NCBI RefSeq assembly: GCF_900103655.1
Contig: NZ_FMXC01000003.1
Coordinates: 1 to 64,000 of the forward strand
DNA from: Lactobacillus kefiranofaciens
GTDB lineage: Bacteria; Bacillota; Bacilli; Lactobacillales; Lactobacillaceae
Length of the DNA: 64,000 nt
Direction of reading: 5' to 3'
The notes below the pieces were generated by a model. It was not told the origin of the DNA and ran no database searches. It saw nothing but the letters and a program-made list of their open reading frames with translations. This document shows positions 1 to 10,097 of this stretch, piece after piece. Positions within the stretch are counted from its first letter, which is position 1; each line of letters opens with the position of its first letter. Made by a program: the position numbers and the translations under genes.

Positions 1-3
1 TTA

Positions 4-27
4 CAGGGGACTATGTCCTCCTTTTTT
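4..27 (+). terminator. Putative terminator of an upstream gene
   Basis: A short GGAC/GTCC hairpin (8-18) is followed by six T residues (22-27). The left arm may extend beyond the window edge. It would end transcription of a plus-strand gene lying before position 1. The stem seen inside the window is weak. Confidence 0.35.
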
Positions 28-40
28 ATGCAATAAAAAA

Positions 41-79
41 CCTGTTAACAGCTTATCATATTGATAAGTCATCAACAGG
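41..79. repeat. Interrupted inverted repeat upstream of glgB
   Basis: Outer arms CCTGTT (41-46) and AACAGG (74-79) enclose inner arms CTTATCA (52-58) and TGATAAG (62-68) around a 3-base loop. An A-run at 35-40 becomes a T-run on the minus strand, so it could act as a minus-strand terminator. It could also be an operator near the glycogen promoter. Function unknown. Confidence 0.5.
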
Positions 80-113
80 AAAAATTATAGAGCCTATATT
101 ATAAATAAAGTCT

Positions 114-150
114 TATAATAGTGGTATATTAAAAGTGGAAAGCGCATTCA
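114..150 (+). promoter_or_regulatory. glg operon -10 box and cre-like site
   Basis: A perfect TATAAT lies at 114-119, but no convincing -35 box is visible. Downstream at 137-150, GGAAAGCGCATTCA matches the strong cre palindrome TGAAAGCGCTTTCA at 12 of 14 positions. A cre just downstream of the start site would let CcpA block transcription when preferred sugar is present. The glgB ribosome binding site AGGAAGAGG follows at about 158-165. Confidence 0.55.
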
Positions 151-171
151 TTTTAAAAGGAAGAGGTATTT

Positions 172-2088
172 ATGGAAATTCTTGAAGAACGGTATCGCAA
201 ATTCGGCGCTGGTACTGAGCTTCAGCTACAGGATATTTTGGGTTGTCATCAGATAGATCGTAACTTCAGGTTCAGTGTTTGGGCACCAAAAGCACGCCAA
301 GTTTGGTTAGTTGGCGACTTTAATGATTGGCAAAAGACTTTGCCAATGTCAGAAAATGAACAAGGAATTTGGACGGTCATTACTGACCAGCCCCAAATTG
401 GCCAACTTTATAAATTTTTGGTTAAGCAAGCTGATGGTACAGAAGTCATGAAGATTGATCCAATGGCAACGCAATTTGAACATCGTCCGGGGGATGCTGC
501 AGTTGTAGCGAATTTGCCAGAAAAGCACTGGCACGATGCTGCTTGGATTGGCAGAAACAAGCAGATGAATCATTTTGCTAGGCCAATCAATATTTATGAA
601 GTGCACGCTAGCTCATGGAAGAGACATGCTGATGGTTCACTTTATACATTGAAAGATTTACAAAAAGAATTAATTCCTTATGTGCAAAAACAAGGTTTTA
701 ATTATATTGAATTTCTGCCATTAACTGAGCATCCACTTGATGCTTCTTGGGGGTATCAGGCAACGGGCTATTTTGCATTATGTAGTACATATGGTACGCC
801 TAGTGAATTGCAAGACTTCGTAGAGGCTTGTCACCAGCATAATATCGGAGTTTTTTGCGATTGGGTACCAGGGCATTTTTGTATTAATAATGATGCTTTG
901 GCATATTATGACGGTACGCCTTGTTATGAATTTGCAGAAAAATGGCGTGCTGAAAATAAAGGCTGGGGCGCACTTAATTTTGATTTAGGTAAGCCGCAAG
1001 TACAATCATTTTTGCTTTCAAGCGCATTATTCTGGCTAGAATATTATCATTTAGATGGTCTGCGTGTAGATGCGGTATCTAATATGCTTTACCGCGATTA
1101 TGATCGCGGGCCTGGTCAATGGCAACCAGATAAGTATGGCGGCAATCGTAACTTAGAGGGGATTGAATTTTTGCATAAGCTGAACCGTACGGTGAAGGGT
1201 TTGCATCCAGAGGATTTGATGATTGCTGAAGAAAGTTCAGCTCAAGTTAAGATTACAGGCCGAATTGAAGATGGCGGGTTAGGCTTTGATTTTAAATGGA
1301 ATATGGGGTGGATGAATGATGTTTTACGTTTCTATGAAATGGATCCTTTATTTAGAAAATTCAACTTCAATTTAGCCACCTTTTCGTTTATGTATCGGAT
1401 GAGTGAAAATTTTGTTTTGCCATTATCGCATGATGAAGTTGTGCATGGTAAACGAAGTTTAATGAATAAGATGTGGGGCAAGCGTGATCAACAATTTGCT
1501 CAATTGCGGAATTTATATACTATGCTGATGACCTATCCAGGCAAAAAGCTCTTGTTTATGGGGAGTGAATTTGGGCAATACTTGGAATGGCGCTTTAATG
1601 AAGGACTTGAATGGTCTGAATTACAAGATCCTTTGAATAATAAGATGCGAAGATTTGATCGTGTCTTGAACCAATTCTATTTGGATGAGCCGTCATTATG
1701 GCAATTAGAGCAAAAGGAAACTGCTTTAAAGGTAATTGATGCTGATAATAAGGATGAGTCAGTTCTATCTTTTATTCGTCAAGGGAAGCGAAGAAAGGAT
1801 TTCTTAGTTATCATTCTGAACTTTACACCGGTAGAGCGAAAGAAGTTTGCAATTGGCGTGCCATATTCAGGTGAGTACAAGGAAGTGTTGAATACTGCTC
1901 GAGTAGAGTTTGGTGGTCATTGGAATCAAGCAGCGCAAATTTGCACGACGGTAAAGAAGCAGTTTAAGAATATGGAATATCAAGTTGAACTTGATGTCCC
2001 TGGATTTAGTGCATTGATCTTGAAACCTAAAGAGGTCAATATTAAGAGACATCTACGGCGCAAACATAGTCAAAGAGGAGGGAAGTAA
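172..2088 (+). CDS. glgB: 1,4-alpha-glucan branching enzyme GlgB
   Basis: Makes alpha-1,6 branches in glycogen by cutting an alpha-1,4 chain and transferring it. 638 residues, normal for the family. An N-terminal CBM48-like domain (about 30-115, with WLVGDFNDW) precedes the GH13 barrel. Catalytic residues are visible: nucleophile Asp300 in GLRVDAV, acid/base Glu353 in IAEES, and Asp421 in LSHDEVVHG. The start follows AGGAAGAGG at normal spacing. It is the first gene of a compact operon with glgC five bases downstream, so it is probably controlled by the cre-like site just upstream. Nothing looks damaged. Confidence 0.96.
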   Translation: MEILEERYRKFGAGTELQLQDILGCHQIDRNFRFSVWAPKARQVWLVGDFNDWQKTLPMSENEQGIWTVITDQPQIGQLYKFLVKQADGTEVMKIDPMATQFEHRPGDAAVVANLPEKHWHDAAWIGRNKQMNHFARPINIYEVHASSWKRHADGSLYTLKDLQKELIPYVQKQGFNYIEFLPLTEHPLDASWGYQATGYFALCSTYGTPSELQDFVEACHQHNIGVFCDWVPGHFCINNDALAYYDGTPCYEFAEKWRAENKGWGALNFDLGKPQVQSFLLSSALFWLEYYHLDGLRVDAVSNMLYRDYDRGPGQWQPDKYGGNRNLEGIEFLHKLNRTVKGLHPEDLMIAEESSAQVKITGRIEDGGLGFDFKWNMGWMNDVLRFYEMDPLFRKFNFNLATFSFMYRMSENFVLPLSHDEVVHGKRSLMNKMWGKRDQQFAQLRNLYTMLMTYPGKKLLFMGSEFGQYLEWRFNEGLEWSELQDPLNNKMRRFDRVLNQFYLDEPSLWQLEQKETALKVIDADNKDESVLSFIRQGKRRKDFLVIILNFTPVERKKFAIGVPYSGEYKEVLNTARVEFGGHWNQAAQICTTVKKQFKNMEYQVELDVPGFSALILKPKEVNIKRHLRRKHSQRGGK

Positions 2089-2093
2089 TAATT

Positions 2094-3239
2094 ATGAAGA
2101 ATAAAATGCTGGGAATGATTTTAGCTGGTGGGAAAGGAACCAGATTAGGCAAGTTAACACAGAATCAGGCTAAGCCTGCCGTTCCATTTGGTGGTCGTTA
2201 TCGAATTATCGATTTTACGTTGAGTAATTGCGTAAATTCCGGTGTACATGATGTGGGTATTATTACGCAGTATCAACCTCTTACCTTGAACAATCACATT
2301 GGTAATGGTGCTAGCTGGGGATTAGATGGATTGAATTCTAGTGCTACAATTTTGCAGCCGTATACAGATAGTCGTGGCAGCAAATGGTTCCAAGGTACGG
2401 CTCATGCGATTTACCAAAACATTGATTTTATTGATCGTCAAGATCCAGAGTATTTATTAATCCTATCAGGTGATCATATCTACAAGATGGATTATGAATT
2501 AATGCTGGAAGATCACATTAAGAACAATGCTTCTTTAACTGTTGCGGTAATTGATGTGTCGATGAAGGAAGCTCATCGTTTCGGCATTATGAATACTGAT
2601 GTAAGTGATCGAATTATAGAATTTTGTGAAAAACCAGAACATCCACAAAGCAATCATGCATCTATGGGGATTTATATCTTTAACTGGAAGAGATTGCGTG
2701 AAGTTTTAACTACCGCCTTTTCAACTAATGACGACATGATCGACTTTGGTAAGGATGTTATTCCATACTACTTAAAGAGTGATGAACGTGTTTTTGCTTA
2801 TCCATTTTCGGGTTATTGGAAGGATGTTGGTACCATCGATTCATTATGGGCAGCCAACATGGAATTTTTGGATACTGATAATGCTTTGGATCTCTATGAT
2901 CGTTCATGGAGAATTTATTCTAAAGACCCAATTGCACCACCTCAAGTAATTACTGACAATGCTGAGATTGATAATTCAATGGTAGTTGATGGCTGTTTCG
3001 TTGATGGGACTGTTAAGCACTCGATTTTGTCAACCAATGTTGACGTGAAGAAGGGTGCACAGATTATCGATTCCGTCATTATGCCTGGAGTTAAGATTGG
3101 TAAAAATGCGGTAATTAAGCATGCGATTATCGGTGAAAACGCCGAAATTGGTACTGGCGCAGTCGTTGAAGATGAAAAGGGTAAAATTGCTGTAGTTGGA
3201 AATTCAGAGAGAGTAGGGGTATTGCAAAATGAAGAATAA
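2094..3239 (+). CDS. glgC: Glucose-1-phosphate adenylyltransferase, catalytic subunit GlgC
   Basis: Makes ADP-glucose from glucose-1-phosphate and ATP, the committed step of glycogen synthesis. 381 residues. The nucleotidyltransferase signature [12 protein letters not shown] is intact near residue 11, followed by the [15 protein letters not shown] substrate region and [11 protein letters not shown]; the C-terminal third is a left-handed beta-helix with hexapeptide repeats. Its stop overlaps the glgD start by 11 bases, indicating translational coupling. In Bacillus-type systems GlgC pairs with GlgD in a heterotetramer. Confidence 0.96.
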   Translation: MKNKMLGMILAGGKGTRLGKLTQNQAKPAVPFGGRYRIIDFTLSNCVNSGVHDVGIITQYQPLTLNNHIGNGASWGLDGLNSSATILQPYTDSRGSKWFQGTAHAIYQNIDFIDRQDPEYLLILSGDHIYKMDYELMLEDHIKNNASLTVAVIDVSMKEAHRFGIMNTDVSDRIIEFCEKPEHPQSNHASMGIYIFNWKRLREVLTTAFSTNDDMIDFGKDVIPYYLKSDERVFAYPFSGYWKDVGTIDSLWAANMEFLDTDNALDLYDRSWRIYSKDPIAPPQVITDNAEIDNSMVVDGCFVDGTVKHSILSTNVDVKKGAQIIDSVIMPGVKIGKNAVIKHAIIGENAEIGTGAVVEDEKGKIAVVGNSERVGVLQNEE

Positions 3240-4377
3240 TAAAATGAGTGCCATTTTCAGCAACCAACATGAATATAAGGAACTCAAGCCATTAACGGAT
3301 GAGCGCTCGCTATCAACGTTAGCTTTTGCAGGTAAGTATCGATTAATGGACTTCCCATTGTCAAGCATCGTTAATGCCGGAATTAACAATGTTTATGCAT
3401 TAATCAATCAAGAGAAGGTCAGATCATACTTTGACCATTTAGGTGGCGGTAAAGAATGGGGACTGGATACGATCGGCTCGTATCAATATATTGATTTTTA
3501 CCAAAAAATAATTCAGCGACAAGTTTCTGGTGAGCCATATTTTGCTGATATCATCGAATTTTTAAAAACGACAAGTTACCCTTATGCTGTCTTTATTGGC
3601 AATAAAATGGTTGGTAATTTTGATTTGCAATCAGTTTTGCATTATCACCAAGAAAATGGCAACAAGATTACTGGTGTCTTTAAAAAAGTAAAGCATGATA
3701 GCTTAGCCTTTGATGATCAAGTATTTGTGCTAGATAATAACAATAATATTTTGGCTAATCAGCAGATGATGGATACGCAAAAGCAATTTGAATATAATTT
3801 GAGCTTGAATATTTATATTGCAAACACCGACTGGATTTTAAAGCAGCTTGAGAAGGCTCAAATGAGCGATTCAACTGCAGATATTTCTAAACTTTTGGCA
3901 GCCCTAGCAGCTAAATATAGATCAACGGCTTATGAATATACAGGCTACCTAAGAAATATTCGTGATATTAAGAGTTACTTCGATGCCAATATGGATATGC
4001 TGGATCAAAAGCAATTTGCTTCTTTGCTTCAAGGCAATCAAAAGGTAATTACTCGAATTAGAAATGAAGTAGGAAATTATTATTCAGCCGGCTCAATCGT
4101 GAAGAATTCCATTTTTGGGACTGGCTGCCGGGTATTCGGTGAAGTGAAGCACAGTGTGATTTCACGACGCGTAGAAATTGATAAAAACAGTTGGGTTCTT
4201 AATTCGATTGTAATGTCGAGCGTTAATATCAAAAAGGGTGCTCATGTTGAGTATGCTATTTTGGATAAAGACGTTACAATTGAAGCAGGCGTTACAATTA
4301 AAGGAACTCTAGAAAAGCCAATTGTAATCAGAAAATATGATGATGTTAATGACGATTGGATTAGAAATAGAGGATAA
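3229..4377 (+). CDS. glgD: GlgD, non-catalytic partner of GlgC
   Basis: Paralogue of GlgC, 382 residues, with the same nucleotidyltransferase plus beta-helix layout. The N-terminal glycine-rich pyrophosphorylase loop (GGxGTRL) is absent: the protein begins [13 protein letters not shown] and only the downstream [11 protein letters not shown] region is retained. This is typical of GlgD, which modulates GlgC and is not thought to be catalytic alone. ATG lies inside the end of glgC, preceded by a weak ribosome binding site, so translation is probably coupled. GlgA starts four bases after its stop. Confidence 0.94.
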   Translation: MKNNKMSAIFSNQHEYKELKPLTDERSLSTLAFAGKYRLMDFPLSSIVNAGINNVYALINQEKVRSYFDHLGGGKEWGLDTIGSYQYIDFYQKIIQRQVSGEPYFADIIEFLKTTSYPYAVFIGNKMVGNFDLQSVLHYHQENGNKITGVFKKVKHDSLAFDDQVFVLDNNNNILANQQMMDTQKQFEYNLSLNIYIANTDWILKQLEKAQMSDSTADISKLLAALAAKYRSTAYEYTGYLRNIRDIKSYFDANMDMLDQKQFASLLQGNQKVITRIRNEVGNYYSAGSIVKNSIFGTGCRVFGEVKHSVISRRVEIDKNSWVLNSIVMSSVNIKKGAHVEYAILDKDVTIEAGVTIKGTLEKPIVIRKYDDVNDDWIRNRG

Positions 4378-4380
4378 ATT

Positions 4381-5811
4381 TTGAGAATCTTATTTGCAGG
4401 TGCTGAATGTGCACCATTTGTCAAAACTGGTGGCTTGGGTGACGTATTAGGAGCATTACCTAATGAATTAGCTGAACGTGGCGATGATGTGGGCGTAGTT
4501 TTGCCGCTTTACCAAGATATTCCAGATAAATACCGTCAAAAGATGCAATACCAAGGAAACTTTATCGTACCAGTTGGCTGGCGTAATCAATATTGTGGTA
4601 TTTTTACGTATAAGCATCACGGCGTAACATACTTCTTTATTGACAATGAGTATTACTTTAAGCGTCCAGGAATTTATGGTTATTACGATGATGGCGAGCG
4701 ATTCGCTTATTTCCAGCAAGCAGTCATTATGATGATGGAGCGATTCAATTTTATTCCTAGTATTTTGCATTGTAATGATTATCACACAGCCTTCATTCCA
4801 TTTTTGCTTCATGAAAAATGGGGCTTTGTCGATGCATATCGAGGTATTAAGACAGTTCTAACTATCCATAACCTAGAATTCCAAGGAAAATATAATGCCA
4901 AAACATTACCGGGTTTCTTCAATATGGGCTATGATTGGTTTGATAGCGGCATTGTTCGTCAAAGCGGTGATGTTAATTGGATGAAGACGGGTATTTTATA
5001 CGCTGATCGAGTAACGACTGTTAGTCCATCGTATGCACGTGAGATTCAAACGCCTGAGTTTGGTCAAGGCTTAGATGGTATCTTGCGGATGTGCTCACAC
5101 AAGGTTACTGGCATTTTGAACGGGATTGACTTCAAGCGTTATAATCCAGAAACTGATCCAGATATTAAAGCTAATTATAATGTGAGAAAATTGCGCAAGA
5201 AGGTGCAAAATAAGATCGCTTTACAAAAAGAACTAGGCTTAAAGCGGGCAGCTCATATTCCATTGATTGGGATGGTTACTAGATTAACAGCCCAAAAAGG
5301 TTGTCAATTATTGGTAGATGAGCTTGATAATATTTTGAAATTCAATGTACAAGTTGCAATTTTAGGTAATGGTGATCCATTCTATGAACATGCTTTAAGT
5401 GAAATCGCTAAACGTCATCCAGGCAAGATGAGTTTGACTTTAGCTTTTGATACTAAGCTTGCGCAAAGAATCTATGCTGGTGCAGACAGTTTCCTCATGC
5501 CTTCCGCATTTGAACCGTGTGGATTATCACAGCTAATTGCTTTGCATTATGGTACTTTACCAGTAGTCCACCAAATTGGTGGTTTGGCTGATACGGTTTG
5601 GGTATATGATAAGACCAAAAATGAAGGGACTGGTTTCGGCTTTAAAGAATTTAGCGGTTATCAAATGGTCCAAGCAATTAAGAACATGCTCGCTGCTTAT
5701 GGTGAAAAGGATATTTGGTTTAAGATGCAACGGACGGCGATGAAGTCAGACTTTTCATGGCATAAATCCGCTAGTGATTACCAATGGATGTACGGAGAAT
5801 TGGTAGATTAA
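4381..5811 (+). CDS. glgA: Glycogen synthase GlgA (ADP-glucose dependent)
   Basis: Transfers glucose from ADP-glucose to the non-reducing end of growing glycogen. 476 residues, normal for bacterial GT5 enzymes. The N-terminal ADP-glucose motif KTGGLGDV is at residues 15-22; the C-terminal half carries MPSAFEPCGLSQLIAL with the conserved EPCG. The start is TTG, four bases after glgD, in the only position that preserves the conserved MRILFAGAECAPF N-terminus. Part of the glg operon. Confidence 0.95.
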   Translation: MRILFAGAECAPFVKTGGLGDVLGALPNELAERGDDVGVVLPLYQDIPDKYRQKMQYQGNFIVPVGWRNQYCGIFTYKHHGVTYFFIDNEYYFKRPGIYGYYDDGERFAYFQQAVIMMMERFNFIPSILHCNDYHTAFIPFLLHEKWGFVDAYRGIKTVLTIHNLEFQGKYNAKTLPGFFNMGYDWFDSGIVRQSGDVNWMKTGILYADRVTTVSPSYAREIQTPEFGQGLDGILRMCSHKVTGILNGIDFKRYNPETDPDIKANYNVRKLRKKVQNKIALQKELGLKRAAHIPLIGMVTRLTAQKGCQLLVDELDNILKFNVQVAILGNGDPFYEHALSEIAKRHPGKMSLTLAFDTKLAQRIYAGADSFLMPSAFEPCGLSQLIALHYGTLPVVHQIGGLADTVWVYDKTKNEGTGFGFKEFSGYQMVQAIKNMLAAYGEKDIWFKMQRTAMKSDFSWHKSASDYQWMYGELVD

Positions 5812-5821
5812 GGAAGTATCT

Positions 5822-8215
5822 ATGCAAATTACAAAAGAAGAATTTAAGAAAGAGTTAGAGCAAAAACTCGATAGTCAGTTTGCTGTTGATGTGGAACATG
5901 CTAGTTTAGGCGAACTATATAGTGCCTTAAGCAATGTTCTGCGTGATGGCTATGCACCAAATTGGCGTGAAACTAGAATTAAAGAAGCACATGAAGGCAA
6001 AAAACAGGTTTACTACTTCTCAATTGAGTTTTTACCAGGAACGCTCTTGCGAAGCAATCTTTTAAACTTAGGTTGGATGGATACTGTTAAATCAGCTCTT
6101 AAAGATTTAGGCTTGAATCTTGACGATATTGCCGCTAAGGAACCCGATATGGCTCTAGGTAATGGTGGCCTAGGACGCTTAGCAGCAGCCTTTATGGATT
6201 CTTTAGCTTCGACAGGTTATGTAGGCAACGGTAACGGTATTCATTACAAGTATGGCTTGTTTAAGCAAAAGTTTGTAAATGGTTATCAAGTAGAATTGCC
6301 TAATGATTGGTTGCAAAAGCATAATCATTGGGAAGTTATGCGAGACAACAAGTCTGTCTTAGTTCATTTTGGCGGACAAGTTAACTTAGTTCAAAAAGAT
6401 AATTGGATGACTCCGGAATATAATGGTGGTTATTCGATTAAGGCGGTTCCATATGACATCCCTGTAGTGGGCTACCATACTGGAATAGTAAACACTATGC
6501 GTTTATGGGATGCTGAAATTCCAGAATCAGAAGAAATTAATTACCCTACTATTGATGATCGACGTAAAGTAGAGGATTTAACTTCGATTCTTTATCCAGA
6601 TGACTCAAGTTATAGTGGTCGTTTATTACGTTTGAAGCAGGAATACTTCTTTGTTTCAGCTGGTTTGCAGAGCATTTTGCGTTACTACACTAAGGATCTT
6701 AAGCAAAATGATATGCATAATTTGCCTAAGTACGTTGCAGTTCATATTAATGATACTCATCCAGCTATGGCTGTAGCTGAGTTAATGCGGCTGTTAGTAG
6801 ATGAGTACCACATTGATTGGGATGAAGCTTGGAAGATTACCGTACAGGTAATAAGTTATACCAACCATACGATTATGGCAGAGGCAATGGAAAAATGGGA
6901 CATTAATATGATGACTCAATTATTGCCAAGAATTATGCAGATTATTACCGAAATCGATCGACGCTATGTCATTTCTTTGACTGGTAAGGTTGCAGAAAGC
7001 GTTATTAATGATACACGCATTGTTAATAACGGCAATGTGCAAATGGCCCACTTAGCAATTATTGGTTCTCACTCGGTTAATGGCGTTGCACCTTTGCATA
7101 CTCACTTGCTTGAAACTGAAGTATTGAAAGAATTCTACGAACTTTATCCAGAACGCTTTAACAATAAGACTAATGGAATTACTTTGCGCAGATGGTTGCA
7201 GATTGCCAATCCAAAGTTGTCTAAATTGCTTGATCAAACTGTTGGGCGAGATTGGCGGACTGATTCCGCTAAGATGCTGCTTTTGCAAGATTCATACAAG
7301 AATGCTAAAGTTTTAAAGCAGATTAACGAAATTAAGTTAGAAAATAAAGAAAAATTAGCTAAATTTATTAAGAAGACAACGGGGATTACTGTAGATCCAA
7401 CTGCTATCTTCGATGTACAAATCAAGCGACTTCATGCATACAAGCGGCAAACCTTGAAATTGTTGCACATTATTAAGCTTTACCATGACTTGAAGAACGG
7501 CATTGATCATCCTAAGAGAGTGGTTATCTTCGGTGCTAAGGCTGCTCCAAGCTATACTTATGCTAAAGATGTCATCAAAGTTATCAACGAAGTAGCTAAT
7601 GTCATTAACAATGATGCAAGCATTCATGGCAAGTTGAAGGTTATTTTCCTTGAAAATTATGACGTTACTTTAGCCGAAAAGATCATTCCAGCGGCTGATA
7701 TCAGTGAACAAATTTCTACTACTACGAAAGAAGCTAGTGGGACTAGTAACATGAAACTTATGGCTAACGGTGCATTGACTGTAGCGACAATGGATGGTGC
7801 TAATGTTGATATTGCTAAGGCAGTAGGACAAGATAATATCTTTATCTTTGGTTTGAATAAGGATCAAGTCTATGACTATTATAATAAGCATGATTATAAG
7901 CCAAGGGATATGTACAACTCTGATCAAGTCATGAAGGAAACTGTTGATGCTTTAATTGATGGTAGTTTTAGTAAGGCAGCTAATGAAGGCAGAGTTTTAT
8001 ATGATTCATTCTTACAAGAAAATGAAGAATTCTTGGTTTTAGCTGATTTTGAAAGCTACTTGCAAGCACAAAAGAAGATTGAAGAAAACTGGCATGATCA
8101 ACGCAGCTGGACTCAAAAGGCTTTGGTTAATATAGCTCATTCAGAAGAATTTAACGCAGATAATACTGTTGCCCGTTATGCTAAAGACATTTGGGGCTTG
8201 AAGAAGCTTAATTAA
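5822..8215 (+). CDS. glgP: Glycogen phosphorylase GlgP
   Basis: PLP-dependent GT35 phosphorylase that releases glucose-1-phosphate from glycogen ends. 797 residues, near the usual 750-830. The PLP-binding region EASGTSNMKLMANGALT is intact near residues 637-653, and GNGGLGRLAA lies near the N-terminus. Having synthesis and degradation genes in one operon suggests cyclic turnover of the store. Its stop codon shares one base with the following amylase start. No lesions seen. Confidence 0.95.
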   Translation: MQITKEEFKKELEQKLDSQFAVDVEHASLGELYSALSNVLRDGYAPNWRETRIKEAHEGKKQVYYFSIEFLPGTLLRSNLLNLGWMDTVKSALKDLGLNLDDIAAKEPDMALGNGGLGRLAAAFMDSLASTGYVGNGNGIHYKYGLFKQKFVNGYQVELPNDWLQKHNHWEVMRDNKSVLVHFGGQVNLVQKDNWMTPEYNGGYSIKAVPYDIPVVGYHTGIVNTMRLWDAEIPESEEINYPTIDDRRKVEDLTSILYPDDSSYSGRLLRLKQEYFFVSAGLQSILRYYTKDLKQNDMHNLPKYVAVHINDTHPAMAVAELMRLLVDEYHIDWDEAWKITVQVISYTNHTIMAEAMEKWDINMMTQLLPRIMQIITEIDRRYVISLTGKVAESVINDTRIVNNGNVQMAHLAIIGSHSVNGVAPLHTHLLETEVLKEFYELYPERFNNKTNGITLRRWLQIANPKLSKLLDQTVGRDWRTDSAKMLLLQDSYKNAKVLKQINEIKLENKEKLAKFIKKTTGITVDPTAIFDVQIKRLHAYKRQTLKLLHIIKLYHDLKNGIDHPKRVVIFGAKAAPSYTYAKDVIKVINEVANVINNDASIHGKLKVIFLENYDVTLAEKIIPAADISEQISTTTKEASGTSNMKLMANGALTVATMDGANVDIAKAVGQDNIFIFGLNKDQVYDYYNKHDYKPRDMYNSDQVMKETVDALIDGSFSKAANEGRVLYDSFLQENEEFLVLADFESYLQAQKKIEENWHDQRSWTQKALVNIAHSEEFNADNTVARYAKDIWGLKKLN

Positions 8216-9990
8216 TGAAGATTAAATATAACGCTTGGGATACAGAATATAAGAGTCCTTTTGGAGCGATTAAGGCTAGAACTACAGTGACTTGGAGAGT
8301 CAAAATTGATGAACCGGTTGATTATATTAATTTATGGCTCACTAAGGCTGAAGAAACACCTGTACTATATCCAATGAAAAAGACAGATGAGCAGACTTAC
8401 CACGTACAGGTAACGATTGGTACATCGGGTTTATATCATTATTATTTTGAAATAAAGCAAAGCAATCAAATATCTTATTATCAGGAAGCACTTGGTGGTG
8501 AAGGCGAGCTGGTTACTAGCAATCAGAATTTAGCGCAATATCAGTTAACTTGCTATGATGAAGAGGTTCCACAAGTAGATTGGTATCAAGATGGAATTGT
8601 TTATCAGATCTTTCCGGACCGTTTTAATAATGGTAATCCGCATGGCGAAATCCTGGGGAAAAAGAAAAATAGTTTTATCTATGCAACTGAAGAAGATACT
8701 CCTTTCTATGTCAAAGATGAAAAAGGTCATGTTGTGCGCTGGGATTTTTTTGGCAGTAATCTAAAAGGAATTGAGCAAAAAATTCCTTACTTAAAGAAAT
8801 TAGGAGTTACCATTGTTTATTTAAATCCTATCTTTTGGGCAGAAAGCAGTCACCGTTATGATACTAATGATTTTATGAAAATTGATCCTATGCTGGGGAC
8901 TGAAGTTGATTTCATTAGTTTAGTACATGCGTTGCATAAAAATGGCATGTACTTGATTTTAGATGGCGTCTTTAATCATGTTGGTGATCATAGTCACTAT
9001 TTTCAAGAGGCAATTAAGAGTAAGGCTAGTCCGTATTATTCTTGGTTTTATTTCACGAATTACCCCACAGAATATGATTCATGGTGGGGAATCACTAATT
9101 TGCCTAAAGTAAATAAAGCAAATCCTGGTTATCAAAATCTGATTTATGGTGAAGATGGGGTATTAGTCAAATGGACTAGCCTAGGAGTCGACGGTTGGCG
9201 TCTAGATATAGCAGATGAACTGCCCATGGAATTTTTGCGACAGATTAGAAGACGATTAAGTGCATTGGATTGTCAGGTTCTAATTGGTGAAGTCTGGGAA
9301 GATGCCAGCCATAAGTATGTTAATAATGAACTGAGGACATATACAAGTGGCGACAATTTAACTGGTACGATGAATTATCCTGTTCGTAACTTTATTTTAG
9401 AAATCTTGCGTTCACAGGATCACGAAGAAGCAATGCGAATTATTGATCGATATTTACGTATTGTCGAAGACTATCCAGCAGCATTTTTGAAGAACTGTTT
9501 AAACAATATTGGTACCCATGATACTGCCCGCATTAAGAATGAATTGGGCGAAAACGAAGATCTGGTTGCTTTAGCATTGGCGATTATGATGATGCTTCCG
9601 GGTGTGCCGTGCATCTATTATGGGGATGAAGCTGGTTTAAGCGGAGGTAAAGATCCACAGAATCGAGCATATTTTCCTTGGAATAGAGAAAGTGCAAAAT
9701 TGGAGCAAATTACGCAGCTATGGTGTCGAAGAAGACGAAAAAATCGACTTTTAGTTGATGGTAGAATTGGCATAATCAGTACCACCCAGAATTTAACAGC
9801 AATAGTTCGTTACGATACTAAAGAGGTTAATTTGTTTTGGTTTAATAAAACAGAAAGCGAACATCAGTTGAATTTCGGTCAGGCCATCTTTTATGCCGTA
9901 CCAGATCAAGTGCGTCAGATTATTGTTAAAAATGATTTAGGCAAGAAGCTAGCTGCAAGACAAGGACTTTTTGAAAAATTTAATCTGTAA
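8215..9990 (+). CDS. GH13 alpha-amylase / cyclomaltodextrinase-neopullulanase family enzyme
   Basis: Intracellular alpha-glucan hydrolase: no signal peptide is visible. 591 residues. An N-terminal beta-sandwich of about 120 residues precedes the GH13 barrel, the layout of neopullulanase and maltogenic amylase. Catalytic residues: Asp in DGWRLDIADE (about 331), Glu in IGEVWED (about 358) and Asp in IGTHDTAR (about 436). In related glycogen operons the equivalent gene is called amy or pullulanase and probably acts on limit dextrins left by GlgP. Exact specificity cannot be read from sequence. Overlaps glgP by one base. Confidence 0.9.
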   Translation: MKIKYNAWDTEYKSPFGAIKARTTVTWRVKIDEPVDYINLWLTKAEETPVLYPMKKTDEQTYHVQVTIGTSGLYHYYFEIKQSNQISYYQEALGGEGELVTSNQNLAQYQLTCYDEEVPQVDWYQDGIVYQIFPDRFNNGNPHGEILGKKKNSFIYATEEDTPFYVKDEKGHVVRWDFFGSNLKGIEQKIPYLKKLGVTIVYLNPIFWAESSHRYDTNDFMKIDPMLGTEVDFISLVHALHKNGMYLILDGVFNHVGDHSHYFQEAIKSKASPYYSWFYFTNYPTEYDSWWGITNLPKVNKANPGYQNLIYGEDGVLVKWTSLGVDGWRLDIADELPMEFLRQIRRRLSALDCQVLIGEVWEDASHKYVNNELRTYTSGDNLTGTMNYPVRNFILEILRSQDHEEAMRIIDRYLRIVEDYPAAFLKNCLNNIGTHDTARIKNELGENEDLVALALAIMMMLPGVPCIYYGDEAGLSGGKDPQNRAYFPWNRESAKLEQITQLWCRRRRKNRLLVDGRIGIISTTQNLTAIVRYDTKEVNLFWFNKTESEHQLNFGQAIFYAVPDQVRQIIVKNDLGKKLAARQGLFEKFNL

Positions 9991-10097
9991 TTGAGTTAAA
10001 TTAATTAAGCATAAGTCTTATAATGATTATTAGATAATAGAAATAGAATAAAAAGACAGCTATAAAAATCCATATTATTGAATGAATAGAGGATAAA

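Noticed and set aside
4468-4812. Minus-strand ORF of 114 codons in glgA
   Set aside because: Antisense to conserved glgA motifs, low-complexity composition and no start signal.
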